Source: Chrysogorgia sp. JL179-B06 (taxonomy: Eukaryota; Cnidaria; Anthozoa; Scleralcyonacea; Chrysogorgiidae). Taken from it: DNA of 64,000 nucleotides. The position numbers were made by a program, and so were the translations under genes. Below, piece after piece: positions 1 to 12,643 of the stretch. The notes beneath the pieces were generated by a model. The model ran no database searches, was not told the origin of the DNA, and worked only from the letters and a program-made list of their open reading frames with translations. Where the stretch lies: positions 1-64,000 of the forward strand of contig JAYKKM010000132.1 of assembly GCA_035772405.1 (NCBI GenBank), written 5' to 3'. The first letter of the stretch is position 1; every line of letters begins with the position of its first letter.

Positions 1-375
1 TTTCTAAAAGTCACTCAACAGTTTGTGCCGTCGACGCATTACGCGAATACATACTCTCAGCGGAATCCAAACCATCCCCGTCGAACCTTTATTTATTCGC
101 AAGAATGGCGAACCGCTTACTCGAACAGTCGTAAACTCCGACTTTAACGAGAACTACTTAGTCCATTTAGGTTACGTAATTAAAGAGTATGCTCCTCATA
201 TTTTTAGAATTGGAGCTGCGACAACTGCCCAGCACGCCGCCTAATTTACCACCATTGGTTAATTAAAACGCTAGGTCGATGGCGTTCCCGATTGTTATGA
301 AATTTACATCAAACAAGACGCCTCGCTCCTATTATTGGATCTGTTCCCCAAAAAACTGGCTTCAGTATTAAGCCC
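1..375 (+). pseudogene. Tyrosine recombinase C-terminal relic
   Basis: One frame from about position 23 reads a tyrosine-recombinase C-terminus. The box HIFRIGAATTA at about 197-229 supplies the catalytic Arg. In the same frame, after stops near 242 and 272, YEIYIK at about 296-313 supplies the nucleophile Tyr. This spacing and wording (H-x-F-R-I-G-A-A-T, then xCYEIYI) match recombinases of DIRS or Crypton-type elements and their domesticated relatives. The N-terminal part lies outside the window. Two in-frame stops make it a relic. Family assignment rests on motifs only. Confidence 0.6.
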
Positions 376-462
376 ATAGCCGAAAAAATAAAAACTTATA
401 TATTAACAGCAATTACAATTATTAAGGCTTCACGTGGGGGATCTCCTCTTCGATTCGATCAG

Positions 463-772
463 TGGCGGAAAGTGGTGTCCCCTCGGCCACACCTCGCCCA
501 CCGGTGAAGCACACACACTGGCAAAGGAGAGCAAGGTCCTTATAGGTGAGGGACCTTATTCCTTCACCCCTACCTTCGCTTCTCTCAGTAACTTCACCAC
601 GGTGAAACCCGGCTGGGACATGAGAGCAAGTTCCATAACAGTGAGAGCCCTTATCTCTCACTCTGACTTTTAGCTTCTTCCCAGCTTTTCTGGGGGCCCT
701 AGCCTCCCAGAAAAACCGCACTTTTTCCGTCACCCAAAATTTATCCACAAAAGATTTTGCTTGACTTATTAA
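463..772. repeat. Dispersed ~305-bp repeat, copy 1
   Basis: About 305 bp starting GGCGGAAAGTGGTGTCCCCT and ending with AATTTATCCACAAAAG plus a short T-rich tail is repeated in the same orientation near 1,239. Inside are shorter internal echoes such as 'gagagcaaggtcc' and 'ttcgcttctctcagtaac'. The open frames across it are by-products of the repeat. Family not recognised; it could be a short non-autonomous element. Confidence 0.75.
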
Positions 773-1238
773 ACTTCAATTTATATTAACTAGATAAATT
801 GGGATTAATGAGAAACAACATCTAAAAGACTATCATGCAACAGCTGCTCATCCTAATTATATTTCCTGCGCTCGCATCGCTCAACAGTTCACTAAAAGCG
901 CACGCCCTAGTTATCTAACAAGATCTATCAACCGGGCATTCCCAAACACAAGCGCAAAAAGGCATGCCAAAAACAGGCTAGCTCATTCTGATTTTGACTG
1001 CCTTCGGTCCTAAGCAATATCACTCGAATTTTATCCCACCCCCCGCGCCCTTTAAAAAATCAAAATCAATATGTAAAGAATAAATAAAAAATTATAGTAA
1101 AAGCTAGCTTGGAACAGTCTAGAGTTTAAATAACTGAATATTGTAACATAGCTTAATGTTTCACTAAATATTGATCATCATGTAATAAAGCAAAGTATAT
1201 ATAAAAAAAAAAATTTATAATCAACTTAAAGTAATCGG

Positions 1239-1540
1239 GACGGAAAGTGGTGTCCCCTCGGCCACTCTTCGCCCACGGTGAAGCACAACACTCTGGCTAA
1301 AAGGAGAGCAAGGTCCATAACGGTGAGGGCCCTTACCTTTTCACCCTGATCTTCGCTTCTCTCAGTAACGATCACCACGGGGAAGCCCGGCTGGGACATG
1401 AGAGCAAGGTCCATAAAACAGTGAGAGGCCCTTACTCTCAACTCTGACTTTTTGCTTCTCCAGCTTTTCAGGGTCCCTACCTTCCAGAAAACCGCAACTT
1501 TTCCGTCACCCAAAATTTATCCACAAAAGATTTGCGTGTC

Positions 1541-1542
<2 letters not shown>
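1239..1542. repeat. Dispersed ~305-bp repeat, copy 2
   Basis: Second copy in direct orientation, differing by scattered substitutions and small indels. It ends at a (TA)n tract (1543-1575), whereas copy 1 does not, so the tract is a flank or later growth. The 465 bp between the copies shows no gene. Confidence 0.75.
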
Positions 1543-1577
<35 letters not shown>

Positions 1578-1639
1578 GGTAATATTTGGCATTTCTCTCG
1601 ATCAAACTACATGTTGAAAGGAGTGTTTGGAATACTTAC

Positions 1640-1765
1640 ATTTTAAGACCAAACCGGGACCAGTTGCGAAAAATGCAACTTCAAGGCCTTCCGGCTGGAA
1701 TTGAACACCGCGAACCTACGGCGATCCTAGGGCAGTGCTCTGACCACTTCTGAAGCTACCGTAAG
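1640..1765 (-). repeat. tRNA-derived SINE head
   Basis: On the minus strand a tRNA-like promoter can be read: an A-box-like TAGCTTCAGAAGTGGTCAGA followed about 35 nt later by a B-box-like TTCAATTCC inside a G/C stem. The acceptor stem does not close and there is no clean anticodon arm, so it is not a functional tRNA gene. A tRNA-derived SINE head is the simplest reading; the body family is not recognised. Confidence 0.45.
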
Positions 1766-1769
1766 TAAA

Positions 1770-3690
1770 CCAGAACCGGACTTGACTTTCCTACATTCTG
1801 TTGGAAAATTAGAGTAGGGTAACGGTATGCTGCCGAATGAAGAACTCCACTCCGCATTTAAAACTGACATTTCCTATCATATTGACCCTAATGGTTTAGC
1901 CTAGTAAGAGGATGGTAGAATTCGACCATATGGATAGGCATATCTCTAATAAAAATATTAAAAACTTCACTTTCAGCAGCATTTAAGACAAACTTGAACT
2001 GACATTAGACTAATTTTGAAGTTATTTTTTAAATCCAAGATCACATATAATTAATTATTTATTCATTATTCATGTCCAGTGTCTTTGTGTAAATTGGTTA
2101 AACTAAAAGTAATTATCAAACTTTTCCCAAGTGCCTTACTCTTTCTTTTAACTAGCACATTGTTAATATAATGGGCTCATCCCACAGCTTCAAATTGGTA
2201 CTTATTTTATACCATACTGTTGCAATATTTCACAGACGTTGGTAAGTTCACTGTTATAATCAATATGATTGTTTAAAAAAGTCAAACAATGTTTTATCTT
2301 ATTATAAAACGTGTTGTGCTAGCGTTGGCAGTGTAGAAATGCAAATCAAATATATAAAAATGTGGGTGTACTGCGGAAATAGCACATGTAAGTTGTCTAA
2401 TTTTTCTAGCAAAGGACGCTTCGTCAGAAGTGACACAATTTCACTCTCTGATGAAGGGCCTTCGTTCGAAACGTTAGACCACTTACAAGGTATTGTCGGC
2501 AATACACCCAACATTTTTAGATATTTGATTAATTATCTTATTACCTTGATTGATTTTAGAAAGATTGGCATAAGCTTAATTTTTTATATTTACACGTCAA
2601 ATATGTTCTGGGTTATCGTATTTACTAGTCGACCATCATCAGACATTGACGATTATTTGATGCATCGAACTCGCAGCAGTAGCAATTGAGGTTAATTCCT
2701 CGTGCACGGGAGAGACATTAATAGTCACAGACTACGTCATAGACATATCAAAGTTATTTTTCCCAGGATTCAGAAACGTTACAAGAACAAAAATCCTAAC
2801 CATAACAACCCAATATAAACTCTAGTCCTAACCCTGAAATAAAGAAAGACTAATCCAACCCCTAAACCTTATATTTCAATGCAACGAATATTCTGTGTCT
2901 GCAACCCAAGGAAGCAACCAGACAAAGTGATACAACTGCGGCTTCCGGTACACTGTGCTATTAGAAGAATGTTCGCACAAACCAAATGTCTTCGTTCCAA
3001 GGTCCGATTTTTGAAGTATTTTTTATTTGAGAATTGATTTGAATTTGGTCAGAGAAAAATATTTAGTCGCTAGTTGCAATTAAGGAGACATTTTACCGAA
3101 AGCTAGTTACAATGATCACTTAACTCTTCGCTTTTTGCCACTGAAGCCTATCTAAGGTGATTTTTATATGAAGGCAAGCCCAGAACGGATACCCGAGGTT
3201 CACAACGTATCACACACAGCGGCTTAACGGAAACTATAAGTCAGGGTTTGGGGGGGGGTGAAAACTCCTGAAGTCCCCCGATTTCAAGAAGTACCGAATA
3301 ATCTTTGTTAAAATTAATGATCATGAAATCTGGTGTGTTGGCGTACTCTGTATTTCGTGTGACCGATCTCTGGTCAGCGGTTTTTACCTACCAAATCGGT
3401 AGGTACTTCATGTTAGAACCACACGAAATTCGGTTCGGCGGACGTTGTGTTTTTTTTTTATTGCAGTTTGGAGCAAAATTGCGAAATTCATTTTCTATAT
3501 ATTTATGCCATATCAATCATGACTATAGTTTTTAATTATTCGACTCTGAAATTCTGACAGGGTCAGGCCCTTTAGCCGATATCTGGCGCTTAGACCAAAT
3601 CTGCTTTCTTCGCACTAAAAACTGATAAGTCTGTTGATTATAACGATTTCATCTCAATACAGTGTCTCAGTCAGTGTCCCACTTGCCAGC
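1770..3690. other. No gene seen; A+T-rich non-coding DNA
   Basis: No coding frame with recognisable composition or domains is seen. The stretch holds one hammerhead-like motif near 2,449 (listed separately) and a run of CCTAACC-like words near 2,790-2,870 too irregular to be called telomeric. Confidence 0.5.
2444..2486 (+). ncRNA. Hammerhead-like relic (PLE-type)
   Basis: The words CTGATGA, AGGGC and GAAACGT occur in the order and spacing of the PLE-associated motif at 15,351. The stem III partner and the GTC cleavage triplet are not conserved, so this is probably a decayed copy without activity. Confidence 0.35.
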
Positions 3691-4030
3691 TTCTCTTCAA
3701 CCCATATTTTCTATTCATGTTCCAGTGCATAATCCTTGAAACTGCAACATGCCTATTCTTAACCTCCGTTTGTGCCAACTTCTACAACTACTTCACAATA
3801 TGCCACACTGTTTCCCGTTTCTCATCACTACATCCGGCATGATGGGTCTTCCTCTGTCTTGTCAATATTGTTCTAACACGTATTTTGTTCTCAGCACTTG
3901 CTCCTGTGCAACAGTATAAGACATCAATTTCTGACCTCATGCAAGTCCTCCCTTCCGTAACCATTGCACCATGATTTTTCCTTGATCGATGCCAAGATTC
4001 TCTTTCAAGTCCTCTATCCGAACTGTCCAT
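3690..4030 (-). pseudogene. Non-LTR retrotransposon C-terminal fragment
   Basis: The minus strand carries a degraded frame with RETVWHIV, DVLYC and EKIRVR-like blocks. It is similar in order and wording to the fragment at 6,920-7,315, with which it shares DNA words such as 'acaatatgccacactgt'. It matches the tail of the R2-like non-LTR family seen elsewhere in this window. It is truncated and broken, with an ATT microsatellite starting just beside it. Confidence 0.45.
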
Positions 4031-4033
4031 ATT

Positions 4034-4112
4034 ATTATTTAAGTATTATTATTATTATTTTTATTATTATTATTATTATTATCATTATTATTATTAATTA
4101 TTATTTATTTAT
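4034..4112. repeat. (ATT)n microsatellite
   Basis: Imperfect ATT/TTA triplet array with single substitutions. It adjoins a non-LTR fragment, as does the array at 7,314. Confidence 0.9.
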
Positions 4113-5739
4113 TAATCACTGCAAACTATCTAACTCTGGTGTCTTAAGGTGGCTCGCTACAGTTCGAGGATTTTTCAGCTGCGCCTACAAATATGGCCTT
4201 ATATATGCAAGCAGGTTTGATGGAAGCACACCCATTGACCTTATTTTAAACTAATATGAAGTATAACTAAACATGGCGAATAAGAATAACAAAAGCACAA
4301 TGGGATTACCATTGCTACCGTGGTCTCCTATAATTAAAAATAAATATCACATTTATATTACATTTTTGACTTATATTTCGGTAATAAAGCCTGTGGAGAC
4401 CCTAAAATTTGTTGCGCTACATGTTAGAATTATATGTGACTCATATTAAACTCCATGTGAAAAATAAAAAAATTCTGTAGAGAGGTTTCTCGATGTATGA
4501 AAAAATCGCTGTTTTTCTTTATTTTGGTTCTACAGAGTACATAATTTTCTTAATATTTCTTCAACAAAGCCTCCGTGCATTACTCTATTTGCTCTGCCAA
4601 AATTTTAGGATATGTTTACCAGGCGTTTTGGCGAATGCCGTTGCAATTAACATATGGGAAGACTATAATACGCGGACAGAATACATTTGGAGAACACACA
4701 TGATCAATGGTTAGTCATGTGCGTGCATAAAATTGTAGGCGCTAGTCTTGGAAAACACGCGTATCTCCACGCTTTATTGGTAAAGACAAAAGAAGAGGCT
4801 TATCTGTCTTATATTAATGAAATTATGTAGTTGATTTAATATATGAAACGATATTACCTAGTATAATTTTTGCTCCATCGTGAATCGTGCTCGGCGTTCA
4901 TATTGGCTTGTTGTTAGCACAATGGCAAGACAGCTATAAATCGTGGTTCTCCAAATTTGCTTTAACAAAGTCAACTAAAAACGTCGTAATACGAAAGACC
5001 ACTAGCAGCAAGTTTTTGATCTTTACCCAGAGTTAGAGGAACTATTACTATCCTTTGGGTGATAAGATTATTACCAACGCAAATGTTTGAAGTAAATTAA
5101 GCGCTTGTTGCGTCTTTAGCTTCTTGTTTCTTTGTCATCTTTAGCTTCTTGTATAGAGTGTAGCTACCTGGATGCCTGTGTACCACTCCATCGTCTCCAC
5201 CCGCGTTAAGCTTATTTCCCCCAAAAAACTCCGAATAAACAAGCCACATATCCCAGAAAATGTGGTGTTTTTGATGCCGAGTTTTCGCCATTCGCTGACC
5301 TATGGTTCTTTCCGCCTGTAGGATTCGCAGTTTGAGAGTTGTCTCACAAACGAACTCATGTCATAATGGATTTTTTAAACCCTGGTTTATTTTAGTAATT
5401 TTTTTTTAAAATAAATGAAACCGCGAAAATTTGTTTTTATGAAAGCGAAATAAATTTGGAAATGTAGCCATTTTGAATGCAATAATGTCTGTTTACGTTT
5501 TGCGTGGACGTTACACGCTAATTTCCTCGCGTTCGTAATTTTATACACGAATCATGCTCGTCGCGAGATTAGATTAGACCCTATGATTTAAAGGGTAGGG
5601 AAGACACCTTTAAATGAGGCTTCAACTTTCTTCCCCGTGGCATTAGGTGCCTGGACACTACATGCTTCTCTCTTATGTATCTAAAACTTTCCTTAAAATC
5701 CTAGCTGATCCCAGTAAACATGCACTCTGCATAAATTCT
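4113..5739. other. No gene seen
   Basis: Several short open frames exist, but none shows domain motifs or coding-like composition and none extends past 100 codons. No tRNA, palindrome or long repeat was noticed. Confidence 0.5.
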
Positions 5740-6300
5740 AACAAGTTTGAACAATCTCGATTACCCCAAGCGCATTTCTCCAAGCCCTTTTGCTAGGGCA
5801 CCCCCAAAAAACGCACGCCCGCCAATTATGATTGGCACGACTTTTAACGGTTTTTTGCACTTCCAATTGCGTGGTAATCTCACCGTTTCAGAGCCTTGTA
5901 TTTTTCAATTTTCTGGGGGGTTTCAAAAATCAGGCATGTTCTATCTTCTTTGTTCAGCACAACAATATCAGGTTTGTTATGCTGAAGAGGGTGGTCGGTC
6001 AGTATGCCTAAAGTCCCATAACAATATCATTTTGACTAACTCGAGCACTGGTTCGGTTTCATGATTATACCATATGGTCTCCCATTCAAAGTTTGTAACG
6101 CTCGCAGAACTGCCGGTGGATTATTTGCGCAACCTTATCATGTCTCCACAGCCGTTATTGCTTTCTGGGCCAGCAAATCTTACATTCCGCTACAATATGG
6201 CTTATTGACTCCTCTCTCAACCCACACATCCCTGCACGCAGAAGATATATTATTTGCTTATCTATCCGAACTGACTTTATGGCATTTGTGATTAGGGGTT
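5740..6300 (-). pseudogene. Non-LTR retrotransposon C-terminal relic
   Basis: Minus-strand reading gives, in broken frames, SISHIVAECKICW, RLWRHDKVAQIIHRQ, WYNHETEPVLEL and ILLWDF. These blocks are the usual C-terminal part of a non-LTR reverse transcriptase family common in cnidarian and other invertebrate genomes: a Cys/His knuckle, RHxxVAxIIH, then a WDF block. Several frameshifts and stops are present. Confidence 0.6.
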
Positions 6301-6919
6301 GATCTTGCGCCGACCTTATCAATCATTCTGTCCTCTTTTTTTTAAAACTTCCTCTTTTGAGCCACTCCTATGATGTTTTATCTTAAGAACTGTAAATAGA
6401 TGCGTGAGAGTTTCTAGAATTCCGTTTAAGGTCACGCGAGATCGCGTAGACTTTACTCTCTCTGTAGCAGCACTACAGATATACGTGATTTTTAGCCTGA
6501 ATTTTTAGATTGAATTTCCTTTGTTTTTATTAAATTTTCAGTTTTAATTATTTTTCAACAGCCCATATAAATGTAAATATTATAAAAAATTATTTGAATG
6601 TAATTGAAGAATTTTACCGTGTTTAAATTAGTTTTCCTTATTATTATGAGTAGTTCGCACAGAGTAGATGTTATCATGCGCTGGAATCCTCAGAGCGGGA
6701 CTATTTACTGCCTGTAGATTAAGCCCCCAGCTCCTTACTGCAATTATTGCTATAAACCTTTCTTAGAATGCGTGCTGTACTAATAAGGATCAAACTTTTG
6801 TAGCTGTGGTAGCGCCTCTATCCGATAACAATGAAAGGGCGCTCTTACAGTATGAATTAATCAAATTGATATTAAAAATATATCTCTTGCTGACAGATCC
6901 AAGTGCTCCTATCACCACC
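6301..6919. other. No gene seen
   Basis: A+T-rich DNA between two retrotransposon relics. No frame with coding character and no repeat structure was noticed. Confidence 0.45.
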
Positions 6920-7315
6920 GGTTACAACCTCCACCTTCTTTATTTTCCATAAATTCCAATTTTAATACTCGACTCCTCATACCTCTCAACCTTCGCGTCT
7001 TCCCTTGTTGCTACTTTACCATCCTCAGGGATTGCCACATCAACTATCACACACATATTCTTCTTTTTGTCTATCAACACAATGTCTGGTTTTCTATGCT
7101 TGATCTTTCTATCTGCACCATAAAATCCAACAACACCTTCGCCCCCTCATACTCAATGACTCCCTCAGCCTCATGTTCGTACCGCTTGTCAGGTCTCTTC
7201 AACCCATGTTTTCCACTCATGTTGCAGTACACAATCCTTGCCACTGTATATAATCCGTTTGTGCCATGTTTCTACACCCGCTCACAATATGCCACACTGT
7301 CTCCCCTTTCTCACA
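6920..7315 (-). pseudogene. Non-LTR retrotransposon C-terminal fragment
   Basis: On the minus strand, HRKPDIVLIDKKKN, CVIVDVAIPEDGKV and AKVERYEE appear in order. This is the characteristic C-terminal block of R2-like non-LTR elements (usually written KHRRPDIV...CxIVDVAIPGD...KxxKY). Upstream minus-strand sequence (about 7,130-7,310) reads GLKRPDKRYEHEA-like words of the same family. No intact frame remains. Confidence 0.65.
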
Positions 7316-7328
7316 ATTATTATTATTG

Positions 7329-7372
<44 letters not shown>
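7314..7372. repeat. (ATT)n microsatellite
   Basis: Nearly uninterrupted ATT array touching the start of the non-LTR fragment. Confidence 0.9.
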
Positions 7373-7773
7373 GCAGTACGACACGTATGAATGCTAATTA
7401 CATAAAAAGTAACATAGGGCGCAAGTACGTAACCTATGTTGCTGTCAAGGATTAATATAAAACAAATTGTTGTAGCAGAATCTCTACTACAGCATAATAA
7501 GTCTAAATGTTTAAGAGCCACTAAATTTATCTACCAACTAATGCTATATTAAATATTTCATCCGATTTGACTTCCTTTCATGCAATGACTTTAAATGTCC
7601 GTGCGATGTTTAGGGTACTGGAGATCACAGATCTCTGCATCCTTAATAGTACGTCTCTTCCACGAGCCCCAGCATCATTCTCATTTTAGTATCCAAATTT
7701 AATTCTGGACCATCCTCCCAGGACATAAACAATCACATTGTACTGTTCCACTTGATACCCAGGGTACTGTTAT

Positions 7774-10260
7774 TTAAGTTGCCATCTCAAGGGGCCGGTA
7801 CTTTAGCGTTTTCTCCTCATCTTTGTTTTCACGGTTGTTAATCCACCGACAGTTCATCTCTACAGCCATTACTTTCTTACATTTGTGATCTACGAACCGA
7901 GCATCTACTCTATTAGCTGTCACATGGTTGTGCTCTGCATATACCAGCACATCACAGAATGCTTCCAGCATCCTCAGATTCGTAAATCGGGCCCGGTACT
8001 TTGGGGAGTACCACGGTGGAAATGTATTCGCTAGCTTCATCACCTTCAGCATCTCGAAGTAGAGGGTTTTTAAGGCTGCATTGTGTCTTGAGAGGTACTT
8101 GTTTTGTGCCAGGGTTGAACATCCTGCTAACACATGTACAAGGCTCCCCGAGGCCTTACCACACAATCTGCACATGACGTCATCAATCTGGCTTGTCTTC
8201 TTTTTATGTTTATGTGTAGACGTCGTTGGAGTTAACTGTTCATAATCCCAGCTATGGTGTGCGAGGGTGTATGTTTCCACTCCTTCAGCCATGCAAAGCA
8301 TCCTGTTTGGTGCAGTTTTTCATCATCCCATCTGGATTTCAGATATTTCCCTTGCCACTTTTCTCCTCGGATTTTATCTCGAAGCTGTTCCACAGTAATT
8401 GGCATAAGCTGTAGTGGTATACCTGCCAGACTTATATTTTATATGTTACTTTATCAATGGCGAATCGAAATAAACAAATAAACTGCTGTCTCCAGTTGTT
8501 TCTTAACCTTCTCTCCCGATTCCATTTCCCCTTTGTTGGTACTGGACGTGGGGTGTGGGTGACTTAAGCTTACGGTGATTCCAATCTCGTTAGCGTATTT
8601 TAACACCCCTTTACTAACGATTGGTGGCCTTGATCAGCTGCTCTTTATTCAAACTCCCGAACCAACTGTACTGTGGGATCTGTATTTATATACAACTTGA
8701 TACCTGCTTTGATCTTGGTTAGCTTGTACTCGTTCTCCACAGAGCAAAGACCACGCCCTCCTTTGTCTCTCGGTAGGTATAAGAAGGGCCGTTGATCCCA
8801 ACGGATGTTTCCCACCACTCTCTACGATAATCCTCCACGCGTCTCTGTCAATATGTCTCAAACTCTTCCAGAAGCCAGTGCTGTTTCCACATGAGATAAG
8901 AGTGCACTGGAATTGCAAATTGATTGGAAGCTAAGACACGGTTGTAATCGGATAGTGGGCTTGACCAAATTATCGATAATCTTTGAAGGTAGACTTTCGC
9001 TGTGCATTCTAGCACCAACTTCTCCTCTTGAATCAGCCTCTCTGGAACGCCCAAAAACTTGTACTGTATCTCCTTTGTAAGATATTCTATTACCAATGAT
9101 TGATCTGGCTTCAGATTCTCAGCCTCTTGCGTTTGAGCCCCTTTTTAATGTGTATTACATTACATTTCTTTGGGTTCAATTGGAGACCAATGTCTTCCAT
9201 CGCAGCTTTTGTCGATTTCAGAACTCTATTTAACTTCGTCTTGGATGCTGCGAAAACTTTAAGATCATCGACGCAGAGTAGACTCGTTATCTACGAGCTT
9301 ATCGGCTTGTATATCCTGTATCCTTCGGTGGAACTCAATTTCCAGGTAACTGGGTTTAGGCACAGCGTAGATTGCCGTGGGCACAGCGCATGACCTTGAG
9401 GGAGACCATTGTTAAAGCGAATTGTCCCAGAGGACTGTTTACCGCATTTGGTGTTAACCACGATCTTTGTGTTCCAGCGTGCGCATATAGGTTATATATA
9501 ACTCTACACAGCCATACTGGAAATCTGTGCGCCTGCTTATGCTTTTTGCTCGTCAACCCACGCCATGCTCAAATTTCGTATACATCTATGACAATCTAAT
9601 GTGATCATTCGGTCAATTAACAGGTTGTCCATTTTTCCACTACAGCCGATCTTTGCACCTCTTTGCTGTCCCTTCATCAATTCATAATCATCTAAGTGAT
9701 GATCAATAGGTTTTAGCAGACAGGATGTGAACCACTTGTACATGTTATTTAGACAGGTAATCGGTCGTTGATTATCGCTAGAGACCTCCCCAGATTTGAG
9801 AGTGAGCTTCGTGTTTCTCTCTGAGAACCACAAAGGATACCTGTCAGTATATTTCGAGATGGCCACGAAATCCTGATGTCACATCGCGTGGAGAGAGTAG
9901 GCCCGTTTTCACAATAAATTTGTCAGCCTATCTGGTCCAGGTGCACTCCAGTTTATTTTCTTCATAAAAACTTTCACAGACTGAGCTGTCTCCAGCGACC
10001 AGTTTTCCTCTGAAGGGGACGGTACACGTCGGGAAACTGCCGATTCCAACTCATCAAGCCAATTTGCATCATTGTTTCCAATTCCTCTCATTCCCCATAG
10101 CTCTTTCCAAAAACTGCTGGCATCGTCAATATTATCAAATTTTTCTCCACTTTCTTCATTTTGGGCGGTGTTTTTGTACTTTGGGCGTTGATTCAGTTCA
10201 TCGTTACTCAGCATCTCTGCCATGTTTGTATAGACTCGTTTTGGCTCTTGTCTAAATTGA
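7774..10260 (-). pseudogene. R2-like non-LTR retrotransposon, decayed
   Basis: A minus-strand element read in pieces from about 10,223 down to 7,774. Near 9,915-10,223 lies the RT N-terminal block ending INWSAPGPDRLTN. Near 9,540-9,865 comes an RT segment (RPITCLNNMYKWFTSCLLKP, then NLSMAWVD). Near 9,180-9,300 is the catalytic box CVDDLKVFAAS. The C-terminal zinc knuckle and adjoining domain fill 7,774-8,301 (CRLCGKASGSLVHVLAGC, VDARFVDHKCKKV). Frameshifts separate the pieces, so no full polymerase is encoded. The catalytic DD pair is still visible. Family placement is from motif order. Confidence 0.75.
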
Positions 10261-10447
10261 CGGTTCAGACATAATGCTTCTTCCTGTTTTTCCTTCTACA
10301 AAATCCCTTCTTCAACTTTCTTAACAGCGACTTATTCTTCTCCACGTAGTTAACGAGTGCAACGGAGGAAATTATATTACATTCCTCTTGAAATATTGCT
10401 CGATTTTTTCTTGCTTTCTTTGTTATTTTTCTCCCACTCTGCTTTAG

Positions 10448-10600
<153 letters not shown>

Positions 10601-10639
10601 GCAAAGCGAAAAGGTGGTAAACTGCCAAGAATTTAGTGA

Positions 10640-10677
10640 CGAGATACTGACGTTTCGAGCGGAGCCCTTCATCAGAG
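10640..10677 (-). ncRNA. Hammerhead-like ribozyme of PLE copy A
   Basis: Minus-strand mirror of the motif at 15,351-15,388: CTGATGA, a short GGGC/GCTC stem, GAAACG, then CGTC. It lies between the PLE 3' end and the (TA)n tract. PLEs are known to carry hammerhead motifs in their terminal repeats. A single unpaired A follows the CTGATGA core, so activity is less certain than for the other candidates here. Confidence 0.5.
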
Positions 10678-10986
10678 TAAGACGAGATGAAATAAAATAA
10701 ATAGGGCTTATATAATGCCAAAAGGGTGTCACAGGTAGAAAGTAGCCAATCAAATGCACGGGAAATAAACTAACTAATAATTAATGAGATGGGAAAAGTT
10801 AAATCATTTGCTATTTTTAAAGTCGATCAATAAGCAGACTGAGGGGGTGGGAAAAATGACAGGTCCAATATTCAAGGGGAATTAGGCGATAATAATAGAA
10901 GCAAAGACTTGAAAAGCAATGAAAGTGCATAAGCTAATAATACGAAAGTTCCAAGCAAACTAAAATAATAAAAAACTTTTAGGAAG

Positions 10987-12643
10987 TTAAATAAAAGAAA
11001 AACGTTCGTTAAGACCAAGAGGATGTGTGGTGCCAAGTTTAAAAATGAGACGCTTTTCTTGCCGCTTGCGGTTATCGTTGCCACCGGAAATGGGAAGGAT
11101 GGCACAGACTTTCATGTCTGAAACCAAATGGTTGGAGCTGTTGAAATGGCGGGCTACAGGTTTGTCACCATCATTGATCCTCACGGAACGAAGATGTTCA
11201 GCAAACCTGTCTGAAAGACGTCGCCCAGTTTCACCGATGTAGATTTTAGGGCATTTATCGCAAGAAATGCAATAAATTATGTTGGTGGACGTGCATGAAA
11301 AAAGCATGACGGATTGTGTGGTCGAATTTGGGGCAGTAATAACTGTAGTGGGATTGAGAAAAGCGCATGTGTTACAACGGGAACGGCCGCAAGAAAATGT
11401 TCCCGCTGGTGCCGAGGTATTTTGTTTAAGGGCACTATGTACTAAGGAGTCACGAATGTTTTTATTACGGCGAAAAGATACCAAAGGGTTGTCGGTGAAA
11501 ATGGCTGACGTCTCAGGATCATTTTGTAAAATGTGAAAATTCCGATTAATAATATTTTTAACTTTAAAATTGAAAGGATGAAATGTTAGAACTAAAGGAA
11601 TTTTATTGTTTGAAACTCGTTCCAAAGATGGTTCAAGGGCGTCTAAACGGGGACGAGAAAAGCTTTCTGAACGGCGAGGTCTAAAAGGTTGGTAGGGTAA
11701 CCACGTTGGACAAAAAAAGATCTCATTTCCATTGATTTGACTTGAAAAATCTTGGTCGTCGCTACATAAGCGGCGAAGACGCAAGAATTGAGAGTAAGGG
11801 ATGGATTGCTTAGTGTGGTTGGGATGAGAGGATGAAAATAGAAGATAACTATGGGAGTCAGTAAGCTTGTACGAGACCGACGTTTTCAGCGAATCACCAT
11901 TAATCGAAATTAAAATATCAAGGAACGACACAGAGGTCTCGCTGATTTCCCACGTGAACTTCAGAGCAGGATGAAAATCATCAACAAAGTTGATGAACTG
12001 CTCTAAAAGGACACGTGAACACGACGCTGTTCCTAAACAGTCATCGATAAATCTTCCGAAAAAATCAGGCAAGGGACCCGTGTATTGTTCAACCATAACC
12101 AACAGATAAGTTAGCATTGCTTGGACCCATTTTGGTGCCCATCGCAACACCACTTATTTGTTGATAATGTTCGCCATCAAACGAAAAATTGTTAAGGGTA
12201 AGCACTAGTTCTGCTAAGCGGTGTAACGTGGTTGTGGAGGGTTCTAAATTAGTGCGCTGATCAAACAAAAACTTCAGAGCTTCAAGGCCATCACAATGGG
12301 GAATGACGGTGTATAAGGACTTGACGTCCATCGTGAAAATAAATTTATCGGAACTACTGAAACGTAACTGGTCGAAAATTTGCAAGGCATGTTTAGTATC
12401 TTTGATATAAGAAGGCAACTTCTTAACCAAAGGATACATAACGTTGTCTAGAAAACTGGAAACGAGCTCGGTGGGGCAACTACAAGCGGAAACAATCGGC
12501 CTGCCAGGATTGTTAGGTTTATGGATTTTAGGTAGGAAATATATGACAGGCGTTCTGGGGGTTGTTAGTATAAGGTTAGATGCAGAGGCAGGCAATTCAC
12601 CGGCTTGGATGAAATTCTGATGACGAAATTCTGATGACGACAT
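10987..12643 (-). mobile_element. Penelope-like element copy A (RT + GIY-YIG), 5'-truncated
   Basis: Two overlapping minus-strand frames. The first (12,643-12,089) has the PLE RT blocks YFLPKIHKPNNPGRPIVSA, FTMDVKSLYTVIP and GVAMGTKMGPS. The second (12,153-10,987) has FGRFIDDCLG (catalytic DD), a linker, and a GIY-YIG nuclease (KIYIGETGRRLSDRFAEHL) preceded by a CxxC knuckle. A net 14-bp deletion relative to copy B near 12,100 separates the frames. The N-terminal ~250 residues present in copy B are missing; the element stops at 12,643 where inverted copy B starts. Copies A and B are nearly identical where they overlap, implying recent insertion. Confidence 0.9.

Noticed and set aside
1640..1765. 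Functional tRNA gene
   Set aside because: A- and B-box words are present but stems do not close and no anticodon arm can be drawn; a SINE head fits better.
3305..3535. Isolated 76-codon open frame
   Set aside because: No domain, no coding bias and no supporting splice or promoter context.
5747..6291. Plus-strand open frames of 105 and 76 codons
   Set aside because: They are the antisense of a recognisable non-LTR retrotransposon C-terminal relic on the minus strand.
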